The position numbers and the translations under genes were made by a program. Below, piece after piece: positions 15,183 through 23,877 of a stretch of 29,919 nt of DNA. Source of the stretch: Treponema sp. (GTDB lineage: Bacteria > Spirochaetota > Spirochaetia > Treponematales > Rectinemataceae); the NCBI GenBank assembly GCA_012516755.1, contig JAAYWE010000114.1:1-29919 (forward strand), given 5' to 3'. The notes under the pieces are model-generated. The model saw only the letters and a program-made list of their open reading frames with translations. It was not told where the DNA came from and did not search any database. How positions within the stretch are numbered: the first letter of the stretch is position 1; every line of letters begins with the position of its first letter.

Positions 15183-17453
15183 ATGACGGAGCGCAGAATA
15201 TTCTTATCGCTTGGAGCAGTTATCTTTATTACAGCTTTCTTGTTCATAGCTTGCCCTTCAGGAATTCCTAAGGGTAATGGATATGTATACATACGATGTG
15301 TCTTGCCAGGTAACCTGACAGAAGGAAACACCAGGAAAACTCAATCAAGGCTTATAGGCCCTGAATCCGGATGGAATATAGCATCCTATCGTTTGACATT
15401 CACGAGTGAGAATGGAGAAGTCATCACCAAATCTATCGGTAAGACCGGCGCGGAGCTGAGCCTCAAGGCTGGCAATTGGTCTCTACTAGCCGAAGGCCTT
15501 ACTGCTGACGGGGCTATAATAGTCAAAAAAGAAACGCAAGTCCTGGCTCAAGCAGGAAAGAGAGTCAACATACAGATAATGATGCACTTAGCTCAAGGAA
15601 AAGGCTCTCTGCAGCTAGCATTATCTCCAAATCAGCCACTTCCGCAGGACTGGAAATACTCTTTGTCGCTCGAATACAGAGGCCTCCCAGGAGATCCCAC
15701 TTTTCAGGGACCAGCTCCTTTATCGACAGATGTTCCGGCTACACAGATGGATTATCAGGTCAATGAACTGGAATCAGGAAATTACAGCCTTGCAATACAA
15801 GTTAAAGATACTTCTTCCACCTCAATAGCGGGCTGTATTACAACAGTGCTAATCTTGCCAGAACAAACTTCACGAGGCTCATGTAGTATATCCCTTCCGG
15901 ATCCATCGGCCACCATTTCGCTTAGCACTCCAAAATTGGAATTATCGGCCGATGCTGCAATTTCTGTTGAGCGGTATTTGAACCGAAATAAGCCCATCTC
16001 TGTGCCTTTTGTAATTGCACAAGGAGAGGCCGATCTAGATGTCCAATGGTACCAGAATGGAACAATAATCGAGGAAACTCAGGCAGAAGCAGACCAAAGT
16101 CTGCCTGGTTATAAGACCTTCTTTTCGCCAGACAAGCAACCCGATACTCAAATGCGAATATCCATGGAAGTGCTTCTTAGCGAAGGGAATTCTGGCATTT
16201 CGCAGGCATTCTCTCATAGTTCATCGCTTCTTACAGGACCCTCATCAAGCGAAATCGAATGGATACAGAGTATCGACTATAAGGCTGCACTAAATCCATC
16301 GCTCCACAACAGCATCTATCCTGAAAATGCCGGTACTGGTAATTTGCATGAGGCAAAATCGGTAGCAACAAGCCCTACTGGATTGATAGCGGTAGCCGGG
16401 CTCGACCAGGCCAGTGCTCTGCATCTTTTCTATTCTCCATATGGCGAGGAGGCTACATTAGATGGCAACAACCGCCAAATCCCTTCTTCTATCGGATGGA
16501 TACGCCTATGGCGGGATAGGATATTTATCCAAAAAAGCGAAAAAAACCCGGATATAGCAAGCATATCAATGGATGGATCGATGATAGCTATCGCAGCGAC
16601 TGCCGGAAAATGGATCAGGGTCTATAGACTTGAAAGTTCTGGTTCCATCTCAAGGAAAATCGATATTATCAGTGGCGAGAACGGGGCCCCGACATTTGAG
16701 AATATAAGGGCAATGAGGTTTACAACCGATTCCACAAGGCTATTCATCCTAGCAAATTCATCAGGAAAGTTACTTGTATTAGATATCGAAAAGCTCTTTC
16801 GCGGAGAACCATGTTGCGAACAGGAATTCTCTATAACAGGTTGGCTCAATAGAACATCTGAAGGCTCTCAGCAAAATCCTTCTGAGACAGAGCATTCTTC
16901 ATTAGGGATGCAAGATATGATTCTACTAGACGATGGCTGGATTGCAGCGTGTTCTTCGACCATCAAGATGGTAATTTTCATTAGATATTCATCGTCTGAC
17001 TGCTCTTTTTCCGAGCCGATCATATTTACATCTGGCTCAAATTCTGCATCTCTTGGAGACCCAAAATCGATCGCCTTTGATGAGGGCAATGAACGATGCT
17101 ATGTGATCGGCGCTGCCAGGAAATTGCATTTGTTCGAAAAGTCAGATCCGCTATCTGCTTATTCTCTATCAATGACCTACAGTCTTTCTTCTGATTTGAA
17201 TGAAGCCAATTCGCTTGCGCTTGTAAAAAAGAACTCTGGCGGAGCCTATCTAGTCGCAGGAGGGAATCATGGCCTTGGAATCATATCGCTGGATGCTGAT
17301 GGGCACCCAATTACCCAAGGCTCTTTGAATTCTCAAGAAGACAATCTCTATGGAATAAAATCAATAAACAATGTCACAGTTCTTGGAGAATCCGTAATCT
17401 CAGCGGGAGGAAGCAGTGGTATTGTTGCCATGTTCGATATTCTGGGCTTATAA
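15183..17453 (+). CDS. Large putative lipoprotein with C-terminal beta-propeller-like region
   Basis: This is a 756-residue exported protein. The N-terminus MTERRIFLSLGAVIFITAFLF is followed by IAC, a relaxed spirochaetal-type lipobox with Cys24, so a lipid-anchored envelope or surface protein is likely. Residues up to about 340 are beta-rich and Ig-like (SLKAGNWSLLAEGLTADG, LESGNYSLAIQVKD, DVQWYQNGTIIEE). From about 365 there are repeated blade-like strands (SVATSPTGLIAVAGLD, ISMDGSMIAIAATAGKWIRVY, FTTDSTRLFILANSSGKLLVLD, SLALVKKNSGGAYLVAGG) typical of WD40/YncE-like propellers. The family resembles paralogous treponemal lipoproteins; the ligand is unknown. The start has TAGGAGGAG 5-6 bases upstream. 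It is transcribed alone, with tandem repeats upstream and a terminator downstream. Confidence 0.8.
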   Translation: MTERRIFLSLGAVIFITAFLFIACPSGIPKGNGYVYIRCVLPGNLTEGNTRKTQSRLIGPESGWNIASYRLTFTSENGEVITKSIGKTGAELSLKAGNWSLLAEGLTADGAIIVKKETQVLAQAGKRVNIQIMMHLAQGKGSLQLALSPNQPLPQDWKYSLSLEYRGLPGDPTFQGPAPLSTDVPATQMDYQVNELESGNYSLAIQVKDTSSTSIAGCITTVLILPEQTSRGSCSISLPDPSATISLSTPKLELSADAAISVERYLNRNKPISVPFVIAQGEADLDVQWYQNGTIIEETQAEADQSLPGYKTFFSPDKQPDTQMRISMEVLLSEGNSGISQAFSHSSSLLTGPSSSEIEWIQSIDYKAALNPSLHNSIYPENAGTGNLHEAKSVATSPTGLIAVAGLDQASALHLFYSPYGEEATLDGNNRQIPSSIGWIRLWRDRIFIQKSEKNPDIASISMDGSMIAIAATAGKWIRVYRLESSGSISRKIDIISGENGAPTFENIRAMRFTTDSTRLFILANSSGKLLVLDIEKLFRGEPCCEQEFSITGWLNRTSEGSQQNPSETEHSSLGMQDMILLDDGWIAACSSTIKMVIFIRYSSSDCSFSEPIIFTSGSNSASLGDPKSIAFDEGNERCYVIGAARKLHLFEKSDPLSAYSLSMTYSLSSDLNEANSLALVKKNSGGAYLVAGGNHGLGIISLDADGHPITQGSLNSQEDNLYGIKSINNVTVLGESVISAGGSSGIVAMFDILGL

Positions 17454-17524
17454 GGCAACACAATTCCCAAAACCACCATTTATCGCGAGAGATAAAAAGA
17501 GACCCTTAGCCCCAACAAACAATA

Positions 17525-17561
17525 AAAAAGAGAAAGACTTGGATGAAATCTTTCTCTTTTT
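17525..17561. terminator. Bidirectional intrinsic terminator
   Basis: The stem AAAAAGAGAAAGA (17525-17537) pairs perfectly with TCTTTCTCTTTTT (17549-17561) around an 11-base loop. The outer A/T runs supply a U-tract on either strand. It sits between the convergent lipoprotein gene (stop 17453) and gcvPB (stop 17588) and should end both transcripts. Confidence 0.85.
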
Positions 17562-17587
17562 GGCATTCGTGCATTGAAATAAAAATA

Positions 17588-19030
17588 CTAGCCGCGATAA
17601 CAGAGTATGGGATGTCGTGCTGCAGCCACCTCATCTAGACGAGCTACGGGCGCAATATGTGGCGCATCATGCAGAAGCTCCGGATCCGTTCTCGCTTCTT
17701 CTGCGATTTTTTTCATCGCCTCAGCAAAAAGATCTAGTGTCTCCATAGACTCCGTCTCTGTTGGCTCGATCATCAGGGCTTCCTGTACGATGAGCGGGAA
17801 ATAGATTGTAGGAGGATGGAAGCCATAGTCTATAAGACGCTTCGCTATATCCAATGTGTGGACATCAGCGGCAATCGTTCCCTTGGCAACGAATTCATGC
17901 ATGCAATGTCTTTTGTAAGGGACAGGATAGTCATTCTCTAAAAGCGATTTAAGGTAGTTCGCATTTAGCACTGCATTCTCGGCAACCTGACGAAGTCCAT
18001 CCGCACCGGTCATCAACAAGTAGCAGTATGCACGCACCAGGACGCCAAAGTTGCCGTGGAAGGCCTTTACCCTGCCTATGCTCTTGGCCGGCATTTTAAG
18101 ACGATAGCCGGATGCTTCCTTGATGGCGATAGGGCCAGGCAGGTATGGCGCCAAGGTCTCATTGGCTGCTACCATTCCTGCACCCGGGCCGCCTCCACCA
18201 TGCGGAGTAGAAAAAGTCTTGTGTAGATTGAAATGCATAACATCGATGCCCGATCTGCCCGGCTTGAAAACGCCCGTAAGAGCGTTCATGTTTGCTCCAT
18301 CGCCATATACAAAGCCACCAGCCTCATGCACAAGTCTGCAAATATCCTCTATGTTCCTCTCAAAAAGCCCAAGAGTATTCGGATTGGTGATCATTATTCC
18401 AGCTGTAGTATCATCCAGAGCAGCGCGAAGCGCTTCCATATCTATACTACCATCAGGCCCCGAGGGTATGGTCTGAGTTGTAAATCCGGCCATAGTGCAG
18501 CTTGCGGGGTTTGTCCCGTGAGCTGAATCTGGTATGAGCATCTTTTTTCGCTCCGTCTCTCCCAGTTCTTTCAAAGCGGCATGAATCATCAGTACGCCTG
18601 AAAGCTCACCATGGGCACCTGCTGCAGGTTGAAGAGAAGCAGCGGCAAAACCACCCACTTCGCGAAGTCCCTCCTGAAGTCTCCATAGAAGCTCAATGGC
18701 TCCCTGTGCATATTGCTCTTCTGCGAGAGGGTGAAGATTCTTCCATCCAGGATTCGAAGCAACAACCTCGTTGGCTTTGGGATTGTATTTCATGGTACAC
18801 GAGCCAAGTGGATAGAACTCAGTATCGATGGAAAAATTCTTTTGGGAGAGTCTCGTAAAATGTCTAACCACCGTAAGCTCATCGAGTTCCGGTAGATCCA
18901 ATTCAGTGCGAGCAAGCTCAGGAGGCATTCCTGTGCTCGGAACATCGGACCTTGGAAGAGAACAACCAATTCTTCCTTCCTTAGACAATTCATAGACCAA
19001 AGGCTCGTCGCGCATATTAATCTCATTCAT
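17588..19030 (-). CDS. gcvPB: Glycine dehydrogenase (decarboxylating), subunit 2
   Basis: This is the PLP-carrying half of the split P-protein, which decarboxylates glycine and passes the aminomethyl group to lipoylated GcvH. At 480 residues it is the usual PB length. Visible are RHFTRLSQKNFSIDTEFYPL, GSCTMKYNPK, LQPAAGAHGELSG, DSAHGTNPAS, GDGANMNAL, and the PLP lysine K271 in HFNLHKTFSTPHGGGGPGAG. The frame is open back to 19099, but ATG 19030 is the start: it has GGAGG 7 bases upstream and overlaps the gcvPA stop by 4 bases (ATGA), so the two subunits are translationally coupled in equal amounts. It is the last gene of the gcv operon and is followed by the bidirectional terminator. Confidence 0.96.
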   Translation of the reverse strand: MNEINMRDEPLVYELSKEGRIGCSLPRSDVPSTGMPPELARTELDLPELDELTVVRHFTRLSQKNFSIDTEFYPLGSCTMKYNPKANEVVASNPGWKNLHPLAEEQYAQGAIELLWRLQEGLREVGGFAAASLQPAAGAHGELSGVLMIHAALKELGETERKKMLIPDSAHGTNPASCTMAGFTTQTIPSGPDGSIDMEALRAALDDTTAGIMITNPNTLGLFERNIEDICRLVHEAGGFVYGDGANMNALTGVFKPGRSGIDVMHFNLHKTFSTPHGGGGPGAGMVAANETLAPYLPGPIAIKEASGYRLKMPAKSIGRVKAFHGNFGVLVRAYCYLLMTGADGLRQVAENAVLNANYLKSLLENDYPVPYKRHCMHEFVAKGTIAADVHTLDIAKRLIDYGFHPPTIYFPLIVQEALMIEPTETESMETLDLFAEAMKKIAEEARTDPELLHDAPHIAPVARLDEVAAARHPILCYRG

Positions 19031-20346
19031 TTTGCAGCCTCCTTCAATGCAACAGCGAGCTTTTCTATTTGAGCTTTTGTATTCATTTCTGTAACGCAAA
19101 TCAAGAGCTCATTCTTTCTCTCAGGATAATAGCGGGAGAGAGCCAAACCTGGCACAATACCCTTCTTGTTCAATGCTTCTACGATCTTGGCAGCCGCATC
19201 TGGTGTTTCGACCAGGAACTCCCTAAAAAACAGTTTCGGAACTACATGATATCCTGGAATAGAGTCGATAAGTTGAGCAGCATAGTGAGCTTTATCGTAG
19301 GATAGTCTAGCAACTTTCTGGAGCCCATTCTTGCCGAGCGTCGCTAGATAGATGCAGGTCTGCAACATGCTCAAGCCTTGATTCGAACATATATTTGAGA
19401 CCGCCTTTTCTCTTCTGATATGCTGTTCTCTTGTGGACAAGGTAAGCACAAAACCGCGTTTGCCGAATTTATCTTTTGTCTGACCAACGATCCTGCCCGG
19501 CATGCGCCTTATGAGTGCATCTGTCGTGCCCATCATTCCCAGGTAAGGACCCCCAAAGTTCAATGGGTTACCAAGGCATTGCCCTTCGGCTGTTACGATA
19601 TCTGCGCCCTGCTCTCCGGGGCTCTTGAAGATTGCGCACATTAAAGGATCAGCTTGCACAATGCAGAGCGCTCCTTTTTCGTGAGCCTTATCCGAAACAT
19701 TGCTGACTGGGTAAAATTGTCCAGAAAAACCCGGATAGGCTACGACTATTGCCGCAGTGTCTTCATCTATTGCTACCTGGCCAGGATCTCCTTCGTATCT
19801 GATGAATTCTATATCGAAAGAAGTACAGTAGGTGGAAATTACTTGAGAATACTCCGGATGAAGATCCTTGGGCAGGAAGATTCGATTTCTGTTTTCTCTG
19901 GCCTTCCAGGCCATGAGCACCGCTTCAGCCAACGCTGTGGCTCCATCGTAATGAGAAGCATTGACTACAGACATTCCTAAGAGCTTTGCCGTCATGCTCT
20001 GGTATTCGAAGATCGCCTGCAATGTGCCCTGAGATACTTCCGGCTGATAGGGAGTGTAGGCTGTCAAAAATTCGCCTCTGCCTGCGAGGGCAGGCACAAC
20101 TGCCGGAATATAGCTATAGTATGCGCCAGCTCCGAGAAACCAATCCATATCTTTTGTCTGGACATTGCGACTTGCCAAAGTCTCTAGCTGATCGATCGCT
20201 TCAATCTCAGAGATAGATTCAGGAAGCGCCAGATCCTCTATTCGCAGATGCTCAGGAATATCAGAGAACAGATCTTCTATGGAAGGGATTCCGATCGCTT
20301 TTAGCATCTCAGCCCTTTCTAGATCAGTATGCGGAACAAAGGACAC
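19027..20346 (-). CDS. gcvPA: Glycine dehydrogenase (decarboxylating), subunit 1
   Basis: This is the N-terminal-half partner of the split P-protein, a fold-I domain without PLP lysine that forms the active site with GcvPB. At 439 residues it is typical. Family marks: the opening SFVPHTDLERAEMLKAIGI, FLGAGAYYSYIPAVVPAL, the YTPYQPEVSQGTLQAIFEYQ segment, LGMSVVNASHYDGATALAEA, NPLNFGGPYLGMM and LSTREQHIRREKAVSNICSN. GTG 20346 fits the family N-terminus and has GGGAGG 9 bases upstream. It starts 4 bases after the gcvH stop. Confidence 0.96.
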   Translation of the reverse strand: MSFVPHTDLERAEMLKAIGIPSIEDLFSDIPEHLRIEDLALPESISEIEAIDQLETLASRNVQTKDMDWFLGAGAYYSYIPAVVPALAGRGEFLTAYTPYQPEVSQGTLQAIFEYQSMTAKLLGMSVVNASHYDGATALAEAVLMAWKARENRNRIFLPKDLHPEYSQVISTYCTSFDIEFIRYEGDPGQVAIDEDTAAIVVAYPGFSGQFYPVSNVSDKAHEKGALCIVQADPLMCAIFKSPGEQGADIVTAEGQCLGNPLNFGGPYLGMMGTTDALIRRMPGRIVGQTKDKFGKRGFVLTLSTREQHIRREKAVSNICSNQGLSMLQTCIYLATLGKNGLQKVARLSYDKAHYAAQLIDSIPGYHVVPKLFFREFLVETPDAAAKIVEALNKKGIVPGLALSRYYPERKNELLICVTEMNTKAQIEKLAVALKEAAK

Positions 20347-20350
20347 GATG

Positions 20351-20734
20351 TCATACCTCCCCTATGGATGCGCCATAGGATTCCGCGTCGAGAAGGCTCT
20401 CGAATTCTGAAAGTTTGGATGGAGCCACTTTTATAAGCCAGCCAGAACCATAGCAGTCTTTATTTACAAGAGAAGGGTCATTTTTCACTTCTTCGTTGAC
20501 CTCCACCACCTTGCCCGAAATAGGCATGTAGAGGTCGCTTGCTGCTTTTACTGACTCAATTGTTCCAAATACGACTCCCTTATCGAGCTCTTTTCCCACT
20601 GCGGGAAACTCAATAAACACGACATCGCCTAGTTCGGCTTGAGCATGATCAGAAATCCCTATTACCATGAGCTCGCCTTCTGGCTTTGCATACTCATGTG
20701 ACTCAAGGTACCTAGCATTCTTATCGATCGCCAT
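20351..20734 (-). CDS. gcvH: Glycine cleavage system H protein
   Basis: This is the lipoyl-carrier protein that shuttles the aminomethyl group between P, T and L proteins. At 127 residues it is normal. It shows YLESHEYAKPEGE, VIGISDHAQAELGDVVFIEF, the lipoylated lysine K63 in FGTIESVKAASDLY, PISGKVVEVNEEV and GSGWLIKVAPS. ATG 20734 has GGGAGGA about 6 bases upstream. It lies between gcvT (gap 57 bases) and gcvPA (gap 4 bases). No L-protein gene (lpd) or lipoylation gene is in the window. Confidence 0.97.
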   Translation of the reverse strand: MAIDKNARYLESHEYAKPEGELMVIGISDHAQAELGDVVFIEFPAVGKELDKGVVFGTIESVKAASDLYMPISGKVVEVNEEVKNDPSLVNKDCYGSGWLIKVAPSKLSEFESLLDAESYGASIGEV

Positions 20735-20791
20735 ACTTTCCTCCCTTAAGAGAAATTATATATTGCAAGACGCTTAGTGCGTACTAGAGTT

Positions 20792-21871
20792 TTAGCGCCG
20801 ATATACAGGCACATAGAAGGGACGCTTAATGACTTCAGCCGACCGAGGCTGGCCACGGATGATAACCGATAGCTTTGTACCTATCTTGGCATAGTCAGGA
20901 ATAACAAAGGCATTGGCCGCATATTTCTTTACCGTCGGGCAATACATACCTGCAACGCAGCGACCGATAATGTCACCATCTGGCGTAGCGACTTCATATC
21001 CTTCCCGAGCAACGCCTCCAAAGACCTCAAGACCAACAAGCTTTCGTCTGACACCTTGTTCTATAATAGAAAGCAGAGCATCTTTTCCTATGAATTCTTT
21101 TTCGAAGTCGCAAGCCCATCTGAATCCCGCCTCGATGGGGTTGATATCGACACCAATCTCATGCCCATGAAGTGGCAATCCCGCTTCAAATCGCAGACTG
21201 TCTCTTGCCGCAAGTCCAATTGGTCTGGTTTCGATACCATAACTTTCTCCGCATTCAAGAAGGTATTCCCAAAGCTCAATGGCCTTTTCTGCGGGAAAGA
21301 AAAGCTCTCCGCCATCTTCACCAGTATAGCCTGTACGACCGAAGAGGATAGGAATACCTCTTATGGAGATATTTGCCCAGCAAAAGCGCGGGATCGGCGA
21401 AACCGGAGTATTGGATATTTTATCCAAGAGTTCAATGGCTCGGGGACCTTGAACAGCGATCATATATGTGTCATCCGAACGATCGACAACAGAGACATTC
21501 GAAGGAACATGTGATCGGAACCATTCAAGATCTACCGCTCGATTCGATGCATTCACGACGATCCACCAGGAATTCTGCAATCTATAAACAAAGAGATCAT
21601 CAATAATCCCGCCCTTTTCATTAAGCAGGAGTGAGTATCGAGCCATTGGCGCAACAAGATCCGAGACTCTTGCGCTTATCATATGAGAGACAAAACTCTC
21701 TGCGGCATCACCCGTTATTTCGAACTGACCCATATGATCTATATCAAAGAGACCAACCCCCCGCCGCGTAATAAGATGTTCTTCGATAGCGCCGGTAGGA
21801 TAATTGATCGGCATATCGTAGCCCGCAAAAGGTGCCATCTTAGCGCCATGCGAGACATGCCAATCATGCAA
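20792..21871 (-). CDS. gcvT: Aminomethyltransferase (glycine cleavage T protein), start codon uncertain
   Basis: The T protein transfers the methylene group from aminomethyl-GcvH to tetrahydrofolate and releases ammonia. Family marks: GAKMAPFAGYDMPINYP, EHLITRRGVGLFDIDHMGQFEITG, SLLLNEKGGIIDDLFVYR, MIAVQGPRAIELLD, GRTGYTGEDGGELFF, ARDSLRFEAGLPLHGHEI, and a C-terminal barrel. The coordinates use the only normal start codon in the frame, TTG 21871. That TTG encodes the Leu of LHDWH, and family members carry five or six residues before it. The strong Shine-Dalgarno GAGGAGGAG (21890-21898) is 18 bases away. The frame continues upstream (TNTTA before LHDWH) with ACG 21886 at good spacing and no ATG, GTG or TTG before a stop at 21919. 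The true start is probably upstream, using ACG or a base changed from ATG. Confidence 0.93.
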   Translation of the reverse strand: MHDWHVSHGAKMAPFAGYDMPINYPTGAIEEHLITRRGVGLFDIDHMGQFEITGDAAESFVSHMISARVSDLVAPMARYSLLLNEKGGIIDDLFVYRLQNSWWIVVNASNRAVDLEWFRSHVPSNVSVVDRSDDTYMIAVQGPRAIELLDKISNTPVSPIPRFCWANISIRGIPILFGRTGYTGEDGGELFFPAEKAIELWEYLLECGESYGIETRPIGLAARDSLRFEAGLPLHGHEIGVDINPIEAGFRWACDFEKEFIGKDALLSIIEQGVRRKLVGLEVFGGVAREGYEVATPDGDIIGRCVAGMYCPTVKKYAANAFVIPDYAKIGTKLSVIIRGQPRSAEVIKRPFYVPVYRR

Positions 21872-21889
21872 TGCCGTGGTATTCGTAGG

Positions 21890-21899
21890 CTCCTCCTCT
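21890..21899 (-). promoter_or_regulatory. Strong Shine-Dalgarno of gcvT, out of register with its start codon
   Basis: The minus strand reads AGAGGAGGAG. From the AGGAGG core (21892-21897), the in-frame codon at normal distance is ACG (21886, 5 bases) or AAT (21883, 8 bases). The first canonical start, TTG 21871, is 18 bases past the motif. Confidence 0.7.
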
Positions 21900-21918
21900 A
21901 TTATGAAATGCTTTGTTT

Positions 21919-21947
21919 ATTCTAACATCACTCATGCATACTGACAA
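21919..21947 (-). promoter_or_regulatory. Sigma-70 promoter of the gcvT-H-PA-PB operon
   Basis: On the minus strand TTGTCA (21942-21947), exactly 17 bases, then TAGAAT (21919-21924); each box matches 5 of 6 consensus bases. It sits in the short gap after the GerMN gene. The predicted transcript start near 21912 leaves about 14 bases before the Shine-Dalgarno, so no glycine riboswitch can fit in this leader. Confidence 0.65.
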
Positions 21948-21956
21948 CGAGCTTAT

Positions 21957-22790
21957 TTAGAAACTAGTTCGAGACCAGGGTTTATCGAGGACAATGCCTT
22001 CGGAAAGAAAAGCACGGGATTTCCCCTCTATTAAGAATTGGACATCATTGATATTCTGAAATTCTGTAAGCGTATAGACTATTTGCTTAAGCTGAGCTAA
22101 ATACCCTTCTTTACCATAACGATTATATGCAAATGCTTCGTTAAAATCCAAAATAGCAGTACCGCCTTTTATATTGACACTTCGAAGTTTTGTGTCTGCA
22201 GGAATTAACGATAGAAGATTCGCCCGTAATTCTGATTCCGTTGGCCCTTTCAAAAGCGACTCAAGAGTATCCTGCAGGGGACTGTCCGATATTGCCAGTG
22301 TCCGTTTCACTTTTTGGCTGGAAATCGAGCCATCATCTCCTATGTACACAAAATATAGAACGGCTGTCCTCGTCTTTTGTTCTTCTTTGGACAGCTTGGA
22401 GATAGATGCTCCCGGAGAAGAGGCTATTGGCTCTGACTCTGATAGCGGAGCAGAAGGCAACTCGACTTCTTTTGGCACTTTGGTGGTCGTGGTCGTTTCT
22501 TTGGGTAGTATTGGACTTTGAATCTGCGGTTCTTCCGCAGGTGGCGCTGCAGATGGTAGTGTCGGTGCAGGCGCAGGTTCTTCCGGATTAGTTTCCTGCG
22601 GTTTCTGTTGAGGTTCAGAATCTTGCTTGGATACAGCATGGTTGAGAGCATCTATAAAGCCTGTTTTCTCAACAGCCGTACGAATATCCTCAAATTTGAC
22701 CAGGAATAGAATTAGAAGAATGAGAAAGGCTCCAAGCCAGATTAGACAACCCGTTTTTGCTTGGTTACGCTTTTTCTTTCGCACCGCCAT
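21957..22790 (-). CDS. Membrane-anchored GerMN-domain protein
   Basis: This 277-residue protein has a basic N-terminus (MAVRKKKRNQAKTG) and one membrane helix (about 13-33, LIWLGAFLILLILFLV). A Pro/Glu/Thr-rich linker follows to about 138, then a C-terminal GerMN domain (about 141-277). The domain shows RTAVLYFVYIGDDGSI, LQDTLESLLKGPTESE, LIPADTKLRSVNIKGGTAILDFN, and TLTEFQNINDVQFLIEG. GerMN domains occur in the spore germination protein GerM and, outside spore formers, in envelope proteins; the ligand is unknown. The domain should be periplasmic. ATG 22790 has AGGA about 10 bases upstream. It follows the metallophosphoesterase by 18 bases in a likely operon; the gcv promoter starts just after its stop. 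Confidence 0.85.
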   Translation of the reverse strand: MAVRKKKRNQAKTGCLIWLGAFLILLILFLVKFEDIRTAVEKTGFIDALNHAVSKQDSEPQQKPQETNPEEPAPAPTLPSAAPPAEEPQIQSPILPKETTTTTKVPKEVELPSAPLSESEPIASSPGASISKLSKEEQKTRTAVLYFVYIGDDGSISSQKVKRTLAISDSPLQDTLESLLKGPTESELRANLLSLIPADTKLRSVNIKGGTAILDFNEAFAYNRYGKEGYLAQLKQIVYTLTEFQNINDVQFLIEGKSRAFLSEGIVLDKPWSRTSF

Positions 22791-22808
22791 ATTGTATTGA
22801 TCCTACTT

Positions 22809-23861
22809 TTAGCGAGCCAAAGGGTCAAGGACAAGACTGGCTGCCTTTTTGGGTTTTGGTTGATCGGGCAGAATTGTGAAAAAATCGGCTCTCCTGGACT
22901 CAGCATCCACCAAAACAACCTGCCATAATGCTGGGTTGTGTATCTGCACAAGCTGACCCTCTGCCCTAAGTGCAAAGTGTCCTGATACAGGCCTATGGCC
23001 GGAAAACCAAACCGAATGCCTTGCTCTATCTTCAGATCCTAAAATTGATTTGAGAGATTTCCTTACGGAGCCTTTCTCTGCCTCATCATTTGAAGTCCAT
23101 ATGAGCGCTTGAACGATTCTTGAATTTGAACGATATGAAATGATGGAATCTCTAGTGATTTCCTGGGCTGGCTCAGCATGGCTTGCACAGAAATTCAAAT
23201 TCTCAGCCGCAATTGCCAGGGAGAGTTCATATTCTCGCAACTTATGCATTATAAATGGGCCATATCGAAATGAGAGCCAGATAGCTCCCATTTTGCCCTC
23301 ATCTGCGTATTTATAAAATGGAAAATCACCATGATCTCCAGCATTAGTCATATTATCGTGATTCCCCTTTAAGCAAAATACCGAATTTGGAAAACCACAC
23401 TGTAGTTCGATCACTTTCAGCAAGGAAGTCAGAGAGAGGCCCATCTCTTCATCCATTTCGGGCGAAAGAAGTGCTCTTACATCACGAGCAATCAAAGCCT
23501 TATCATAAGAACTAATCCAGCGTCTGGCAGCCTCTTCGCCCTCTGCATGCGGAATATCTCCTAGAAAGAGAAGTGTTGCATTATTCTTCGAAAGCACAGA
23601 AAGCAATGGTTCGCTAAGGCCTGGAAACTCGGTTAGCAGCAGGGCATGAAGAAAGCTCGGCCTGGCATGCAGATCAGGGACAAGTATGCAGGGCTTATCA
23701 GGCGGAAGAACAATCAAGCCTCCCGGCAGAGAATTGGCTGGATCGGATGGTCTCAATTCTGCAGAAACATGAAGATTTGCAGCAATCCCAGCATCTATCG
23801 CTGCCTCAAGTTCTTCGGCAGCAGGGGGTTCCGAACTCCGAAACTCGCTTCTTATGGTCAT
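22809..23861 (-). CDS. Calcineurin-like metallophosphoesterase
   Basis: The protein has 350 residues and no signal peptide, so it is probably cytosolic. A full di-metal ligand set is visible: DLH (D63, H65), GD (D102 in FLGDIPHAEG), GNHD (N167, H168), H228 in CASHAEP and H289 in FSGHRPV. The SHxxP and GHxPV style, with EGEEAARRW after the GD motif, resembles the PPP-like protein phosphatase branch rather than nucleotidases; the substrate is unknown. The first 45 residues are an extension of unknown role. ATG 23861 has only a weak Shine-Dalgarno and lies 16 bases after the TPR gene stop, so coupling is likely. Confidence 0.88.
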   Translation of the reverse strand: MTIRSEFRSSEPPAAEELEAAIDAGIAANLHVSAELRPSDPANSLPGGLIVLPPDKPCILVPDLHARPSFLHALLLTEFPGLSEPLLSVLSKNNATLLFLGDIPHAEGEEAARRWISSYDKALIARDVRALLSPEMDEEMGLSLTSLLKVIELQCGFPNSVFCLKGNHDNMTNAGDHGDFPFYKYADEGKMGAIWLSFRYGPFIMHKLREYELSLAIAAENLNFCASHAEPAQEITRDSIISYRSNSRIVQALIWTSNDEAEKGSVRKSLKSILGSEDRARHSVWFSGHRPVSGHFALRAEGQLVQIHNPALWQVVLVDAESRRADFFTILPDQPKPKKAASLVLDPLAR

Positions 23862-23877
23862 CTCGATATCGCCGTTC

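Noticed and set aside
19031..19099. N-terminal extension of GcvPB
   Set aside because: It overlaps gcvPA, and ATG 19030 has an ideal Shine-Dalgarno and a family-like start.
21899..21956. Glycine riboswitch before gcvT
   Set aside because: The space is too short and no aptamer-like stems are visible; a good promoter occupies it.
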